64,000 nt of DNA, taken from CAVWDI01 sp963753725. GTDB lineage: Bacteria > Chloroflexota > Anaerolineae > Anaerolineales > UBA4823. The stretch lies in the NCBI GenBank assembly GCA_963753725.1, contig CAVWDI010000003.1, positions 115,344-179,343 on the forward strand, read 5' to 3'. This document shows, piece after piece, positions 18,586 through 29,012 of this stretch; positions within the stretch are counted from its first letter, which is position 1; each line of letters starts with the position of its first letter. The translations under genes and the position numbers were made by a program. Below the pieces are notes generated by a model. It did not search any database, was not told the origin of the DNA, and saw only the letters and a list, made by a program, of their open reading frames with translations.

Positions 18586-19671
18586 CTAATTTTGCTGCGA
18601 ATTTAATTTACTAAATAATTCCTTAATATTGGATTTTATATCATAGAACCTGTCTACCGGCATGCGGTAATCACTCAGATATTCGATCGCTGCTTCTCTT
18701 CCAGCGTGAACCAGTTCCAGGTATTTTTGATCGCTTTGGCTGGGTTGGATGTCGAAATCAGTTGTCGCTACACAGCAGTTGCTGATATTGATTGTGCGCA
18801 TCTGGTTTACCAGGCTTTCTTCGATAGCGATTTCCTGACCTTTAGCATACATATCAAAAAGGTTCTCAAGAAACTTCAATAAATTGCCGATCGAGTCGTC
18901 TTCTGGCGGGCAATCTTGAGGTGTAAATAATCTGCAGCCGATGGTCTCCCAATTAATCCCATGGCGGTAGTATTGGCTGGTTTCTCGATAGTTTTGATGA
19001 TCAAAGAGATGGATAGGAAAATTCGCCAGGACACCGCCGTCAATATAGTAATCACCTTGACCCAGTGATTGTCCGTCAAATTGGGGCGCTTCAAAGAACA
19101 AAGGCAGTGAGCCGGACATCAGGAGTGCATCCGCTACCGATACATGCGGTGTGGTATCCGCGGAAAATATGGTTTCACTTTTTTTTGAGAGGTTGGCTGC
19201 CACGATAAATAAATCCCTGAAACCTCTTTCCCTAAATTCCAAAAACGTCGTATTACCTTTTCCATCACAATTCGCAGCGATTAATTGCTGCAGCCAGTAG
19301 TGGAAGATCTCGGATGAACGAATGCCGTATCGATACACAAAGCGGCGCAGTGCATCTACCCCGCCTAACACTCTCTCGAAACCAGAGAGAAATGAGCTTG
19401 TTTTTGTACTGTCTTCAAATATTTCATCACTTTGTTTCGAGGATACTATTTGTGAATAATCGATCGTGTTGAATAATTCGATCGTTTTTTCGGCGCTCAA
19501 CCTGAAACTGAGAAGCATGGCCATAATTGCGCCTGCCGATGTGCCAGCCACGCGTTCGATTTGGGGTAGGATATCATACTGCTCAAACACTTCGATAGCT
19601 CCATGATATGCTAAAGCCCTTACCCCGCCTCCCTTGAATACCAGGTTTTTAAATGGATATCTTTTTGCCAT
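18586..19671 (-). CDS. Patatin-like phospholipase
   Basis: A 361-aa patatin-domain lipid hydrolase. The oxyanion loop KGGGVRALAYHGAIEVF, the nucleophile elbow GTSAGAI (Ser) and the second dyad member in YYIDGGVLANFP (Asp) are all present and properly spaced, so the enzyme should be active. There is no signal peptide; a cytoplasmic or peripheral membrane place is likely. It is a single gene, 97 bases upstream of the RuBisCO-like protein gene on the same strand. Patatin enzymes also occur as effectors in defence systems, but no sensor is next to this one. Confidence 0.92.
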   Translation of the reverse strand: MAKRYPFKNLVFKGGGVRALAYHGAIEVFEQYDILPQIERVAGTSAGAIMAMLLSFRLSAEKTIELFNTIDYSQIVSSKQSDEIFEDSTKTSSFLSGFERVLGGVDALRRFVYRYGIRSSEIFHYWLQQLIAANCDGKGNTTFLEFRERGFRDLFIVAANLSKKSETIFSADTTPHVSVADALLMSGSLPLFFEAPQFDGQSLGQGDYYIDGGVLANFPIHLFDHQNYRETSQYYRHGINWETIGCRLFTPQDCPPEDDSIGNLLKFLENLFDMYAKGQEIAIEESLVNQMRTINISNCCVATTDFDIQPSQSDQKYLELVHAGREAAIEYLSDYRMPVDRFYDIKSNIKELFSKLNSQQN

Positions 19672-19842
19672 CGGAATTCCCTAAAATTTGATGAGAGTAA
19701 TCTACCTCACAGGATTATAGCGCACCCGAAGCTATTCATGATGATATTTTATTATGTTATAGTATCTCTTCGCAGCGAGATAAACATAGTTATAATTAAC
19801 CTGTATGAATAAAACTATTTGATTAACATGAGAGGTATATCA

Positions 19843-21085
19843 ATGCGAGCTCCACGTGTAGTAATTACTGGTTTAGGAACAATCAATTCCCTGGGGAATT
19901 CTGTATCAGAATTTTGGGATGGCCTTGTAAAAGGAAAATCAGGGATTGGTCGCATAACCAGATTCGATGCTAGTGAACTGCCTTGTCGAATTGCAGGGGA
20001 AATTAAGGATTTCGATCCTGGGAAATATTTGGATCGAAAAACTGTTCGCAGGTTGCCTCGCTCTGTGCTGCTGGCAGTTGGGGCTGCGCATCAGGCGATC
20101 CAGGACGCTCTATTACCTTTAATTATGAAGGTGCCAGAACGAGTCGGAGTGATGGTTGGGACAGGAGTAGCGGGAATCGAAAGCATCATTTACGCAAATG
20201 ATACATTAAAGAGAAGGGATACAAGCGTATGAACCCCTTCCAGGTTCCCAGCGGTATCCCGAATATACCGGCATTTCAGATCGCGAAAGAATTCCAATGT
20301 TTTGGTCCGAACAACACCACCGCGACAGCCTGTGCGGCTGGAACCCTAGCGATTGGTGAAGGCGCTGAGATGATCAAGCGTGGCGCAGCTGATATTGTTA
20401 TTGCCGGTGGGACCGAGGCGCTCGTATTAGAATTGGTGATCGGCTCGTTTTCAGTGATGAAAGCAGTGCCGTTTAATTTCAATGATGACCCACAGAAAGC
20501 TTCACGGCCATTCGATGCGCAGCGGGAAGGTTTTGTATTATCCGAAGGCGCAGCAATGTTAGTCCTGGAAGAAAAGGAGCACGCTGAAGCGCGTGGCGCT
20601 CATATTTACGCAGAAGTGCTAGGACATGCTTCTTCGTCGGATGCTTACCATCTGGCAGCCCTCAAACCGGATGGGATGGGAGCCAGCCGGGCGATGAGTT
20701 GGGCGATAGAGAATGCGGGTTTAAAACCAACGGATGTGGATTATATCAATGCACACGGTACATCAACTCGAATAAATGATCCCACGGAAACGCTGGCAAT
20801 TAAAATGTCTTTAACGAAGGTGCATATGACATTCCAGTATCTTCAACGAAATCGATGATCGGGCATGCCATGGGTGCCGCAGGCGCTTTGGAAGCAGTGG
20901 CCTGCGCTTTGACCTTGGAAAATGACATCATCCCACCTACGATTAATTATGAGAATCCCGATCCGGAGTGCGATCTTAACTATGTGCCAAATGAAGCGAT
21001 TTCACAAAAAGTTAATACGTTGATTTCCAATTCATTTGGATTAGGTGGACAAAACGCTTGTCTGGTCTTGGGGAAGTATAGTTAG
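19843..21085 (+). CDS. Beta-ketoacyl-ACP synthase II (FabF-like), with two apparent frameshifts
   Basis: Condensing enzyme of fatty acid or polyketide synthesis, about 414 aa once joined. Segment 1 starts VVITGLGTINSLGNSVSEFW. Segment 2 has the active-site Cys in TTATACAAGTLAIGEGAEMI and the first His in DYINAHGTSTRINDPTET. Segment 3 has MIGHAMGAAGALEAVACALT and NSFGLGGQNACLVLGKY. The breaks lie near 20208 and 20803; at the second one an added A gives NVFNEGAYDIPVSSTKSMIG. The full catalytic triad Cys-His-His is present. I chose ATG 19843, preceded by GAGAGG. No ACP or other fab gene is adjacent, so housekeeping and specialised roles are both possible. Confidence 0.87.
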
Positions 21086-21372
21086 ACTACTCACAAAATT
21101 TGGATATTTGATGAGCCGAGTTAGGGGATTGATTTTGGTATTAATAAGTAAAAATTAAACACAAAGAGCCGCCTACGGGGTAAGCTGCTCATTGTGCGAG
21201 GAGGAGAGAATGTCCTTGTTATTCTCGTCTATTATTATGACGAGTGTTATGTATAATTTCTTACCCTCTCACTGCAAAAATTTTGGGATATGAATTCGAA
21301 TTGACGGATGTAAGGGTACCTCATATACTTTGGGGGAATGTAAAAAATATATAAATAGGTGCTCTAAAAAAG

Positions 21373-22917
21373 ATGTCAAATTTCCTTATAAATCTTCGGG
21401 TTTCACGATATATTGATACGAAATTAACCCTGGTTCTCAGCGTTGTGATATTCATTAACAGCGCATGCAGCTTAAACTCATCTGTCGACCAATCCTTCCA
21501 GGAAACAGTCGATTCTCTCAAGGGGCAGCAAACCCAAATAGCGGGTACAAGCGCCTCCTTCACTCGAACTTCTCAGTTACCCCTATCCAAAACAATGATC
21601 CCAACATTGGAACCGGTAGAAATAAAAGAGCTTGAGACCACTCCCAGTCCAACGATAACACTGGAACTACAAACAACAGGGGACCCAGTAAGCGTAAGCC
21701 CCCAGAGTGAAGGTGAAACTGAGCGCAGGATAAAGGCTTCCAAGATCTTAATCTTTGAAAATATGTCCGGCTCTCGTGAAATCAGGTACGCAAAAGAAGC
21801 TCTGGATGAAGCCGGTTATTTCTATTTAGATGTCGGAAGTGCAATTGGATGGTTTAAAAACCAGCTGCTGTTGAATGAGGACTGGGATTTGATTATCGTG
21901 GCAGCTGAAGCGCGCCGGAATTTCGGCGGAGAATATTTTCAGTATATTCATGACAAAGTGAAACAAGGGACATCCACTATCATCGAGTTTTGGGATATCG
22001 ATGATGCTCCTGTCGGTAAGATAAAACCCCTATTGGACGATTGCGGTATCAAATTTCAGGCAGACTGGTATGATCCGGATTTCCGTTCTGTGTTCTGGTT
22101 GCAAACAGATCATCCGATAATGAACGAACCCAATCAACTGAATAATAAACTTCGGGAAGCCCCTTTTTGGAGAGGAGACATCGGGGATTTAATGCAGTTA
22201 AATCCATCTAATAATCCTGAAGACAACGATGCTCTCTTGCTGGCGGGTACTAATGGGCTTTGGAAAGATGACCACGGTACGTTAGCGGTCTGTATGGGTG
22301 GACGTGTAATTTTTCAAACTTTCTCGTCGCACGAATACAGCATGCAGGATATGATCGATCTCTGGCAGAATTACATCTATAATGCTTTAAAAAGCCACCA
22401 TAATTTAACCTCTGAAGATATCTATGTGCCGCAGGTAATACAATCTGAATTGGATAATAATCCAACTCAGGAAGCAGCCGAATTACTGGAAAGCGTAGAC
22501 ACTGGGAAAATTGGAGAACCGGTTGATTGCGGTCCCCTCATCATCAAAGTTCCACGAGCGCCTTATTTTGTGGGGGATATGTTCGAACATCACGCGCAGG
22601 GAGAGTACCTGATCGTGGACCTTGAAATCGTCAACAAATTGAATCAATCCATACAAATTTGGGATGAAGATTATTTTGTGAACGGTTCCATTCAGGGGGA
22701 GGATGCTATTTACAGCCCTGATAAGGCAGCCACGGGTTACTTATATATCGAAAATCCAGTCAATCTCAGCCAGGATCGGATTGATCCGGAAGGCATCTGG
22801 TCTACAACGCTGGCATTTGATGTCGATCCTGAGGGTGAGGACTGGGAATTAATCGTCAAACCAGGCGCTGAACCTGGATTTTTGATATGCGAGGCGCGTT
22901 TCTCTTTAACTCCTTGA
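21373..22917 (+). CDS. Secreted lipoprotein with ThuA/GATase-like middle and DUF4352-like C-terminal domain
   Basis: A 514-aa exported protein. A signal segment ends in the lipobox-like FINSACS. Residues 45-115 are a Thr/Pro-rich linker. Residues 118-340 look like a ThuA or class-I-glutamine-amidotransferase-like alpha/beta domain (KILIFENMSGSREIRYAKEA, WDLIIVAAEARRNFGGEYF, GTLAVCMGGRVIFQTFSSHE). No catalytic Cys is placed convincingly, so it may be non-catalytic. Residues 385-510 form a beta-sandwich of DUF4352 type (GEYLIVDLEIVNKLNQSI). Function unknown. It is a lone gene. The 287 bases upstream hold only a weak CTCGTC/GACGAG hairpin at 21224-21244. Confidence 0.7.
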   Translation: MSNFLINLRVSRYIDTKLTLVLSVVIFINSACSLNSSVDQSFQETVDSLKGQQTQIAGTSASFTRTSQLPLSKTMIPTLEPVEIKELETTPSPTITLELQTTGDPVSVSPQSEGETERRIKASKILIFENMSGSREIRYAKEALDEAGYFYLDVGSAIGWFKNQLLLNEDWDLIIVAAEARRNFGGEYFQYIHDKVKQGTSTIIEFWDIDDAPVGKIKPLLDDCGIKFQADWYDPDFRSVFWLQTDHPIMNEPNQLNNKLREAPFWRGDIGDLMQLNPSNNPEDNDALLLAGTNGLWKDDHGTLAVCMGGRVIFQTFSSHEYSMQDMIDLWQNYIYNALKSHHNLTSEDIYVPQVIQSELDNNPTQEAAELLESVDTGKIGEPVDCGPLIIKVPRAPYFVGDMFEHHAQGEYLIVDLEIVNKLNQSIQIWDEDYFVNGSIQGEDAIYSPDKAATGYLYIENPVNLSQDRIDPEGIWSTTLAFDVDPEGEDWELIVKPGAEPGFLICEARFSLTP

Positions 22918-22951
22918 TCTGAATATTAAGGAATCACCAGACAGGGGAGGT

Positions 22952-23731
22952 TTATTTACGGCTTGTGATATCCAATACGGCTGGTAACAGCGTTTTTGTG
23001 GTTGCCATGGCTTCTTTACCGTATATGGTTGTTTTGCCCTGCCAGTCGCCAAAGTAACCGCCCGCTTCACGAAGAATGGGTGGAAAAGGAGCGCAATCCC
23101 ATACATTCATAATCGGATCCAGCATAATTTCCACCCTGCCTGTGGCCACCAATAAATAACCATATGCATCTCCCCAGCCAGTCTGGAAATAGGTCGTTCT
23201 TTTGACTTGTTTCCATTCCTCGCTCCGGTTGTATTTGTCAAAATTAGATGCTGACGAGAAAACAACGGTTGCCCTATCCAATGAAGGTACATTTGAGACC
23301 TGTGCTCTACGACCGTTCCACCAGCAACCCAGGGAGGTCGCGGCTGCAAGCATTTCATCCAGTGCTGGGAAATAAGCTACACCAGCCTGGACGACACCGG
23401 CGATTTCAAGCCCGATCAGCACGCTGTAAAGCGGGACGCCGTTGATGAAAGATTTCGTGCCGTCAATGGGATCAACAAACCAGCGAAATTCCGCTGATTC
23501 ATTTTCCATTTCACCGAATTCCTCTCCGATGATAGCATGACCCGGATAAAAATTTTCGATCCTGTTGCGGATCAATTGTTCGGCTTTTCGATCCGCGATT
23601 GTGACGGGTGTATCATCTTCCTTGTAATCGATGGAGATATTTGTATTGAAGTATCCCAAAGTCAAACGACCCGCTAAATAAGCGCTTTCTTTCATAAATT
23701 CAAGGTAATCAGATAACGGATTATTCTTCAT
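22952..23731 (-). CDS. Inositol-monophosphatase-family phosphatase (histidinol-phosphatase type)
   Basis: A Mg-dependent phosphatase of about 259 aa. All family motifs are present: IIGEEFGE (metal-binding Glu), WFVDPIDGTKSF (the DPxDGT signature) and MNVWDCAPFPPILREAGG (the WDxAA-like C-terminal motif). Closest by pattern to HisN-type histidinol phosphatase/IMPase, but inositol, fructose bisphosphate or other sugar phosphates are also handled by this family. ATG 23731 is chosen over upstream ATG 23743 and TTG 23749 because the family N-terminus fits. It converges with the upstream lipoprotein gene. It is not next to other his genes, so I do not assign hisN. Confidence 0.87.
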   Translation of the reverse strand: MKNNPLSDYLEFMKESAYLAGRLTLGYFNTNISIDYKEDDTPVTIADRKAEQLIRNRIENFYPGHAIIGEEFGEMENESAEFRWFVDPIDGTKSFINGVPLYSVLIGLEIAGVVQAGVAYFPALDEMLAAATSLGCWWNGRRAQVSNVPSLDRATVVFSSASNFDKYNRSEEWKQVKRTTYFQTGWGDAYGYLLVATGRVEIMLDPIMNVWDCAPFPPILREAGGYFGDWQGKTTIYGKEAMATTKTLLPAVLDITSRK

Positions 23732-23974
23732 AGATAAGTACATTCCCAATGATATTTCAGAGTTTGATATGAGTAGATTTTTTGTTTTCTGTGTAATGAA
23801 AAATTTTGCTGAAAAAATACCGCTAAATTTTACCAGTTTTAGTACTGCATTGCTCGGGTTAGCTTAGAGTTCAGTTCAAGCAGCATCCACCCGGTGTGAG
23901 TTAAATTAGGGATACTGGGTTAAAAAAAGTGTACAATTAGACTAAATCAGAAAATTCAAATTTTACAATTCCTT

Positions 23975-24496
23975 ATGCATAGTATGGGTAAGCAATTTTT
24001 CAAAAGTTCAACCCTCAAGCTTGTTTTGTTACCGATCATTTTTATTTTTTTATCTACAGCATGTTTATCATCCAGTAAATTGGTGACGATGAATATCAGC
24101 GAATCGAATTTGAATTTACTGTTTGGTGATCCAGTTTTCCAATTCCCGGGAGAAGACCTGAGTCTATCAGTGACCAGCCTGGATATCCGCGATGAATTGG
24201 TTCGGGTAAATGGTGAGTTTGTCGATGGTCAATCCGCCACATTTCCCGGTTATTTTGATCTGGATTTACGGGTTGAAAAAGGTGCAGTCCTAGCAGAAAT
24301 CATTCAAATTGAATTTCCTGGAATAACAATAAATGATGAATTGACTTCGTTTATTGAAGCACGGATCGAAGATAATATTGAGAATGCTGCCTCACGCAGT
24401 GGTGATAGGATCACCATCGATGAAATGATTTTCGTTCCAAATGGTTTGCAGGTCAGAATCAGGATCGCTCCTGAACCAACCGCAATTTCACCTTAG
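23975..24496 (+). CDS. Small lipoprotein, unknown function
   Basis: A 173-aa protein with a signal peptide ending in a lipobox (FLSTAC, Cys about residue 30). The mature part is a beta-rich domain (ISESNLNLLFGDPVF, LSVTSLDIRDELVRVNGEFV, YFDLDLRVEKGAVLAEIIQI) reminiscent of LppM-like or bactericidal-permeability-like lipid-handling proteins. That resemblance is only to overall pattern. It is followed after 50 bases by the B3/4-domain protein on the same strand. No function is assigned. Confidence 0.65.
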   Translation: MHSMGKQFFKSSTLKLVLLPIIFIFLSTACLSSSKLVTMNISESNLNLLFGDPVFQFPGEDLSLSVTSLDIRDELVRVNGEFVDGQSATFPGYFDLDLRVEKGAVLAEIIQIEFPGITINDELTSFIEARIEDNIENAASRSGDRITIDEMIFVPNGLQVRIRIAPEPTAISP

Positions 24497-24546
24497 TATA
24501 GGTATTGAATTAAGCAGATATTTTATATATGATTTAGGGAGTCACT

Positions 24547-25254
24547 ATGACCATATTCCAATATCACCCAGAGATTATTGAACGATTCTCACATTTGAGG
24601 GCTGGAGTCATTTTAGCGAGAGGGATGGACAATTCTAAAACAAGCGTTGAACTACGTGATGCATATATTCAAGAACAGGTGAATACGCTCAATCGTATCG
24701 GCGACAAACCGCTTTCTGAAATCGAAGCCCTGGCTGCATGGAGAGGCGCGTTTCGAGAATTTGGGGTAAATCCTACCAAATATCGTTGTGCCCCCGAAGC
24801 GCTTTTGAGAAGGCTTACGAAGAAGGGGGATATACCCAATATCAATTCTGTAGTGGATATTTGTAATCTGGTCAGCATCAGATATGCGATTGCAGCCGCT
24901 TCTTTTGATACACGAGCATTAACTGGTGATGTAACGGTTCAATTCGCGGATGGTTCAGAAAGGTATACCACTCTGGGTGAAAAAGAGGTCATTTCACCGG
25001 ACCAGGGTGAAGTGATCTTCGTGGATGACAGCGGTTTGGTTATCGCCAGGCGCTGGTGCTGGCGCCAGAGTCAGGAGAGCGCAACCCAAATTGATACCAG
25101 CGATGCGGTAATTACACTTGAAGCGCAGTACGAAGGTTGTTTACCGGATGTTGAGGATGCATTAAATGATTTATTAGGATTATTGGAAAAATTTGTTGGG
25201 GGCAGTTATAAATACGAACTGCTGGGACCGGATCAAATCTCAATATCTGGATAA
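24547..25254 (+). CDS. B3/B4 (PheRS beta editing-like) domain protein
   Basis: A 235-aa stand-alone B3/4 domain, the fold used for editing in the beta subunit of phenylalanyl-tRNA synthetase. Visible blocks are the AAWRGAFREFGVNPTKYRCA substrate-binding region with conserved Pro-Ser/Thr-Lys pattern, then PEALLRRL, INSVVDICNLVSIRYAIAAA and FADGSERYTTLGEKEVISPD. Stand-alone members are widespread and thought to edit or hydrolyse mischarged tRNA or modify small molecules; the substrate is unproven. ATG 24547 has AGGGAG upstream. Confidence 0.85.
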   Translation: MTIFQYHPEIIERFSHLRAGVILARGMDNSKTSVELRDAYIQEQVNTLNRIGDKPLSEIEALAAWRGAFREFGVNPTKYRCAPEALLRRLTKKGDIPNINSVVDICNLVSIRYAIAAASFDTRALTGDVTVQFADGSERYTTLGEKEVISPDQGEVIFVDDSGLVIARRWCWRQSQESATQIDTSDAVITLEAQYEGCLPDVEDALNDLLGLLEKFVGGSYKYELLGPDQISISG

Positions 25255-25346
25255 ATTTTGTTGTTTAAATACTCACATACCTAGTGGGTGTTCTTAACGT
25301 TAATATTCAGTCTTTCAAAAATTGAACAATTCGTGGATTAAAAAAG

Positions 25347-25372
25347 AAAAGCTGGCGTTTTCGCCAGCTTTT
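25347..25372. terminator. Bidirectional Rho-independent terminator
   Basis: A perfect stem AAAAGCTGGCG/CGCCAGCTTTT with a 4-base T loop lies between the convergent B3/4-domain gene and the HlyD-like gene. A and T tracts on both sides suit termination in both directions. Confidence 0.88.
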
Positions 25373-25381
25373 CAGGTTTGA

Positions 25382-26527
25382 TTATTCTTCTATAAATGTG
25401 ATCAACACTGTCATTCCCCACCTCAGGCGCGGATCGATTTCATCGATTAATATTTTGGTAGTATAGGTCACATCACCGCGTTTCTCTTCGAATATATCAC
25501 TGATTTTTTCTACAGTACCATCTAATATCAATCCTGGGATGGCATCCGGCTCAATTGTGACAGCTTGTCCAAGAGATACATCCACGACTTCCAGCTCGGT
25601 CAGGTCATCAGTTTCGGCATACATTTCGGAGAAATCGACGATTTTCACTACAGGTTGTCCGGGAGTTACATCCTGCCCGATGATTAAATCCTCTTCAACG
25701 ACAGTGCCATCGATGGTGGCAATCAGATCGAGGTGATCGAATGCCGCTTCGGATGATTTTAGAGCCGCTTCGAATGCTTTTATTCTCGATTCTGCCACTT
25801 CTATATCATCTGGATCAGGTCCTTCCTGAAGGATTTCTAAATCTTTATGCGCCTCATCCCACTGGTTCTGGGCTTCATTCAAAGCGGTCTCATACTCTAA
25901 ACGTTTAATGGCTGAATCGTAATCACTCTGCGCTTCTTCCAGGTCGTCTTTCAAGTCTTTCCTGGTCTCGTTATTGCTCGAGCGGTATTTATACGGTTCA
26001 AAATCTTCACGAGCTTTGTCCAGCCGCTCTTTCATGATCGTGACCGCTTCAAAAGTCTCAAATTCAACCTGGTTCTGGGGTATAGTGAAATTATCCAGCT
26101 GGTATTGGGCATCACGCACCGCTCGATTAGCTGTGGTTACAGCTCTTAAAGCTTCAGTTTTTGCTATTTCGTTATTGTCATATAACTCATCCAGGGCTTG
26201 CTGTGCGGATAAGAGTTCGGCTTCGGTATTGGCGATAGCTGCTTCGAGTTCTTCCCGGTTGCCAAGTCGAGCCAGGACATCGTCTACCTTCACTAAATCA
26301 CCTTCTTCAAAGAACACTTCTTCGATCTGGCCGCTGGTAAAAAATGAAAGATCAACTTCATCTTTTGGTACGATACGCCCTTCGGCGACAATTTCTGTGT
26401 CGGAAACAACAACCGGGATTTGTGTTGGTTCGGCCTCACTTCCTGGCGGTTGAATTAAATCGCAGGCCGCAGAAAATAGACCCAGGACAGCCAGGAGGAT
26501 AAGCAATTTTAATATTTTTGATTTCAT
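25382..26527 (-). CDS. HlyD/MacA-type periplasmic adaptor lipoprotein
   Basis: A 381-aa membrane-fusion protein. The signal peptide ends in lipobox FSAACD. A biotinyl-lipoyl-like strand pair follows (AEGRIVPKDEVDLSFFTSGQ, FFEEGDLVKVDDVLARLG), then a long coiled-coil hairpin (about residues 90-260, Glu/Ala-rich) and the second half of the lipoyl domain (ATIDGTVVEEDLIIGQDVTP), then a beta barrel ending GMTVLITFIEE. It is the last gene of a set with an FtsX-type permease and an ATPase, so together they make a MacAB-like exporter or mechanotransmission ABC complex. Confidence 0.9.
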   Translation of the reverse strand: MKSKILKLLILLAVLGLFSAACDLIQPPGSEAEPTQIPVVVSDTEIVAEGRIVPKDEVDLSFFTSGQIEEVFFEEGDLVKVDDVLARLGNREELEAAIANTEAELLSAQQALDELYDNNEIAKTEALRAVTTANRAVRDAQYQLDNFTIPQNQVEFETFEAVTIMKERLDKAREDFEPYKYRSSNNETRKDLKDDLEEAQSDYDSAIKRLEYETALNEAQNQWDEAHKDLEILQEGPDPDDIEVAESRIKAFEAALKSSEAAFDHLDLIATIDGTVVEEDLIIGQDVTPGQPVVKIVDFSEMYAETDDLTELEVVDVSLGQAVTIEPDAIPGLILDGTVEKISDIFEEKRGDVTYTTKILIDEIDPRLRWGMTVLITFIEE

Positions 26528-26579
26528 TTCAAGTTACTCCTAATTTAGATAAGACCAATTGTCTTAGTATTATAGTTTA

Positions 26580-28984
26580 TTATTGGTATGCCAGGCTTTC
26601 ACGTACGCTGATTTTAGTAGCGCCGCGAGCGGGGAGCCAGCTGGCAATAATGGACAGAATAGTAATTATACCTAACCACATGAGCGCTCCTGTAAGAGTT
26701 TGGTTATAAACAATATCAAGCTCAAACGCTGTGCCTATCGCGCTAACCATGATTCTTCCGGCTGGAATACTCAGCGGGAGAGCAATCAACCAGCTTAACC
26801 ATCCCAGTAATAACCCTTCTCCAATAAATAGTCTGAATATTACCCAGGATGAAGCGCCTATGGCACGCATCACGCCAATTTCCCGCCTCCGTTCTAATAC
26901 GCTCAAAGAGAGTGCACCACTTAGCGCGATACTGCCGACTGCGCCGATTACTACTGCCATGATGGCTAATAGAACCACCAGGAAATTGAACTGGTTAATC
27001 AGTGTGTCAACTGTCTCAGCGGTTGCGTCACCACCCATGCCGCCAAAAATCCCGCGCTGCGCGCTGACATCAATATGGTGCCGGTCATAATAATCGCGCA
27101 GGTCTTTGGCGATTGCGATCGTGCTTGCCTTGTCCTTTTTGTGGGTCTGTATCCAAACCACGCTGGATTTTCCTACATTGCCTGTATCCCTCAGTAAAGG
27201 TTCTCTGGGTACATTCGCTACCGTACCAAGGATCGGATCGAAGACCAGACCTACAACTAAATAATCGCGTTCATTCTTCTCTTCGAATTGTACCGTAACC
27301 CAATCGCCCACGCCGACGCCAATATCCCCGGCATGTTTCTGGTTTAATACGATGGCATAATCATCTTCAGGATCCAGCCAGCGCCCGGCTCTCAACTGGT
27401 ATCCATAAACTTGTGTTGGAAGCGGAACGCCGAAAAGGGTTATTTCTTCATCGTCTTCAGATTCTCCCGTTCCTGCCAGCCGGACTTTCCCACTGCCAAA
27501 ACCCCATAATTCTACTCTTTCTACCTCAGGATGGGAAAGCGTTATCTCTTCTACATAAGATATTCGTTGGGTATCCTCAAAGGCCATCGTAATGTCGGCG
27601 TTGAGGATGGAAAACATGACATCCCTAATTGTATATTCGACCGAATCTCGCACGCTGATGACCATCATGAACATTAATCCGCTGATCACAAGCGCGATTT
27701 CGAGCAGCAATACCCTTCTTTTCTGACGGAAGGTATTGCTGATGGTGAGGATAACAAGGCGAGATAAGCTCTTAACCTTGTTCAGTAACCGTTCGATTAA
27801 TCCAGTATCGGTGGTCAAGCCGTAGGTGCTGATCGCTTCGCGCACGGTGATTCTGGCTCCAGCAAAGATTGGAAACAATGCAGCCATTAATGGTGACACC
27901 AGTGATATTACAACCATCACGATCACAGTCATACCTGAAATCGTGAATTCACCGGCATCTGCGCCAAAACTTCCGATTAGCCAACTTGTGATGCCCCATG
28001 CTCCGAAAATTCCCAGCGGCAGGGCGATCATCAATGATAAGAAACCGTAAGCAAAAATCAACGCCAGATAAAGGCGCAGAATCTGCCATGTTCGGGCGCC
28101 GACAGCTTTCATTACTCCAATCTGGTCTGTTTGTTGAGAAATGATGGAGTTGATCGTATTGTAGACGAGTAACAATCCCAGAACTAATGCCAGCGCTCCT
28201 AAAACACCCAGTAAGAAGAAAATCCCGTCCATTAAATCCTGGAAGAAGTGTTTATTGGGATCTGTGATTAAACGCCCGGTTTCTTTACCCTGTCCTTCTA
28301 ATTTGTCCTGGACCCGGTCTGCGACGATGGTTGTAAATTCTTCATCGTATATTTCATTTGTGTCTCTTATGTAAATCTGGTTAAAATCTCGATTTCCAAC
28401 CATTTTTTCATAATGATCAATGGATGAGTAGAATTGGGCGGTACCGCCAAAATATGCTGGCTGGGTGAAGGTGTTGTAGATCATCCCGTCAACTTCAACC
28501 TCATATTCCTTGTCATCGACGCGTAAATAAATTATTCCTTGCGTGGGGATGCCGTAAAAATCCTCCGCATCCTGGCCGACTGACATAACTTCTTCCTGCG
28601 GCCATTCCCCTTCAATAATTTCCAGTTTGTTTAATTTTTGAGCGAAATAATCTGGACGTGCATTCAGCCCTCCCGATTGCCATTCATCCTCTGGGTTCAC
28701 CCGCCATTCAATCGTCATGGTGTTCATAGCATCGACTTCATCTACACCATCAACTCTCTTAATACTTCAATCTCATCTTCGTTGACACCCGGGAATGTGA
28801 AGAAGAATACCGAAGGTGCAACCGTTTTCTGCCAGATATCTTGCATTCCGGGAATAACCAGGTTGCGGGTTCCCAGAATCATCCCAATAGCTGCAGCTCC
28901 GATCCCGATAATCAGAATGACCTGCAGTGTCCTGCCTTTATTGTCCCAGAGGTCTCTAAAAATCTTATATTTAAGGACGCCCAT
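26580..28984 (-). CDS. FtsX/MacB-type ABC permease with two FtsX domains, frameshifted near 28759
   Basis: A permease of about 801 aa. The first frame (28984 to 28742) has the first membrane helix (GRTLQVILIIGIGAAAIGMI). The second (28727 on) holds a large extracytoplasmic region and a first FtsX domain with GVMKAVGARTWQILRLYLAL near residues 290-420. A second periplasmic part follows, then a second FtsX domain at the C-terminus with REIGVMRAIGASSWVIFRLF. One missing A near 28759 restores EVLKRVDGVDEVDAMNTM across the break. It is flanked by its ATPase and adaptor genes in the order ATPase-permease-adaptor. Confidence 0.9.
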
Positions 28985-29012
28985 AATGAGTTATTTCCGT
29001 TTATTCAATTGA

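Noticed and set aside
18586..19671. Patatin as effector of an anti-phage system
   Set aside because: No nucleotide cyclase or other sensor gene is adjacent; neighbours are metabolic.
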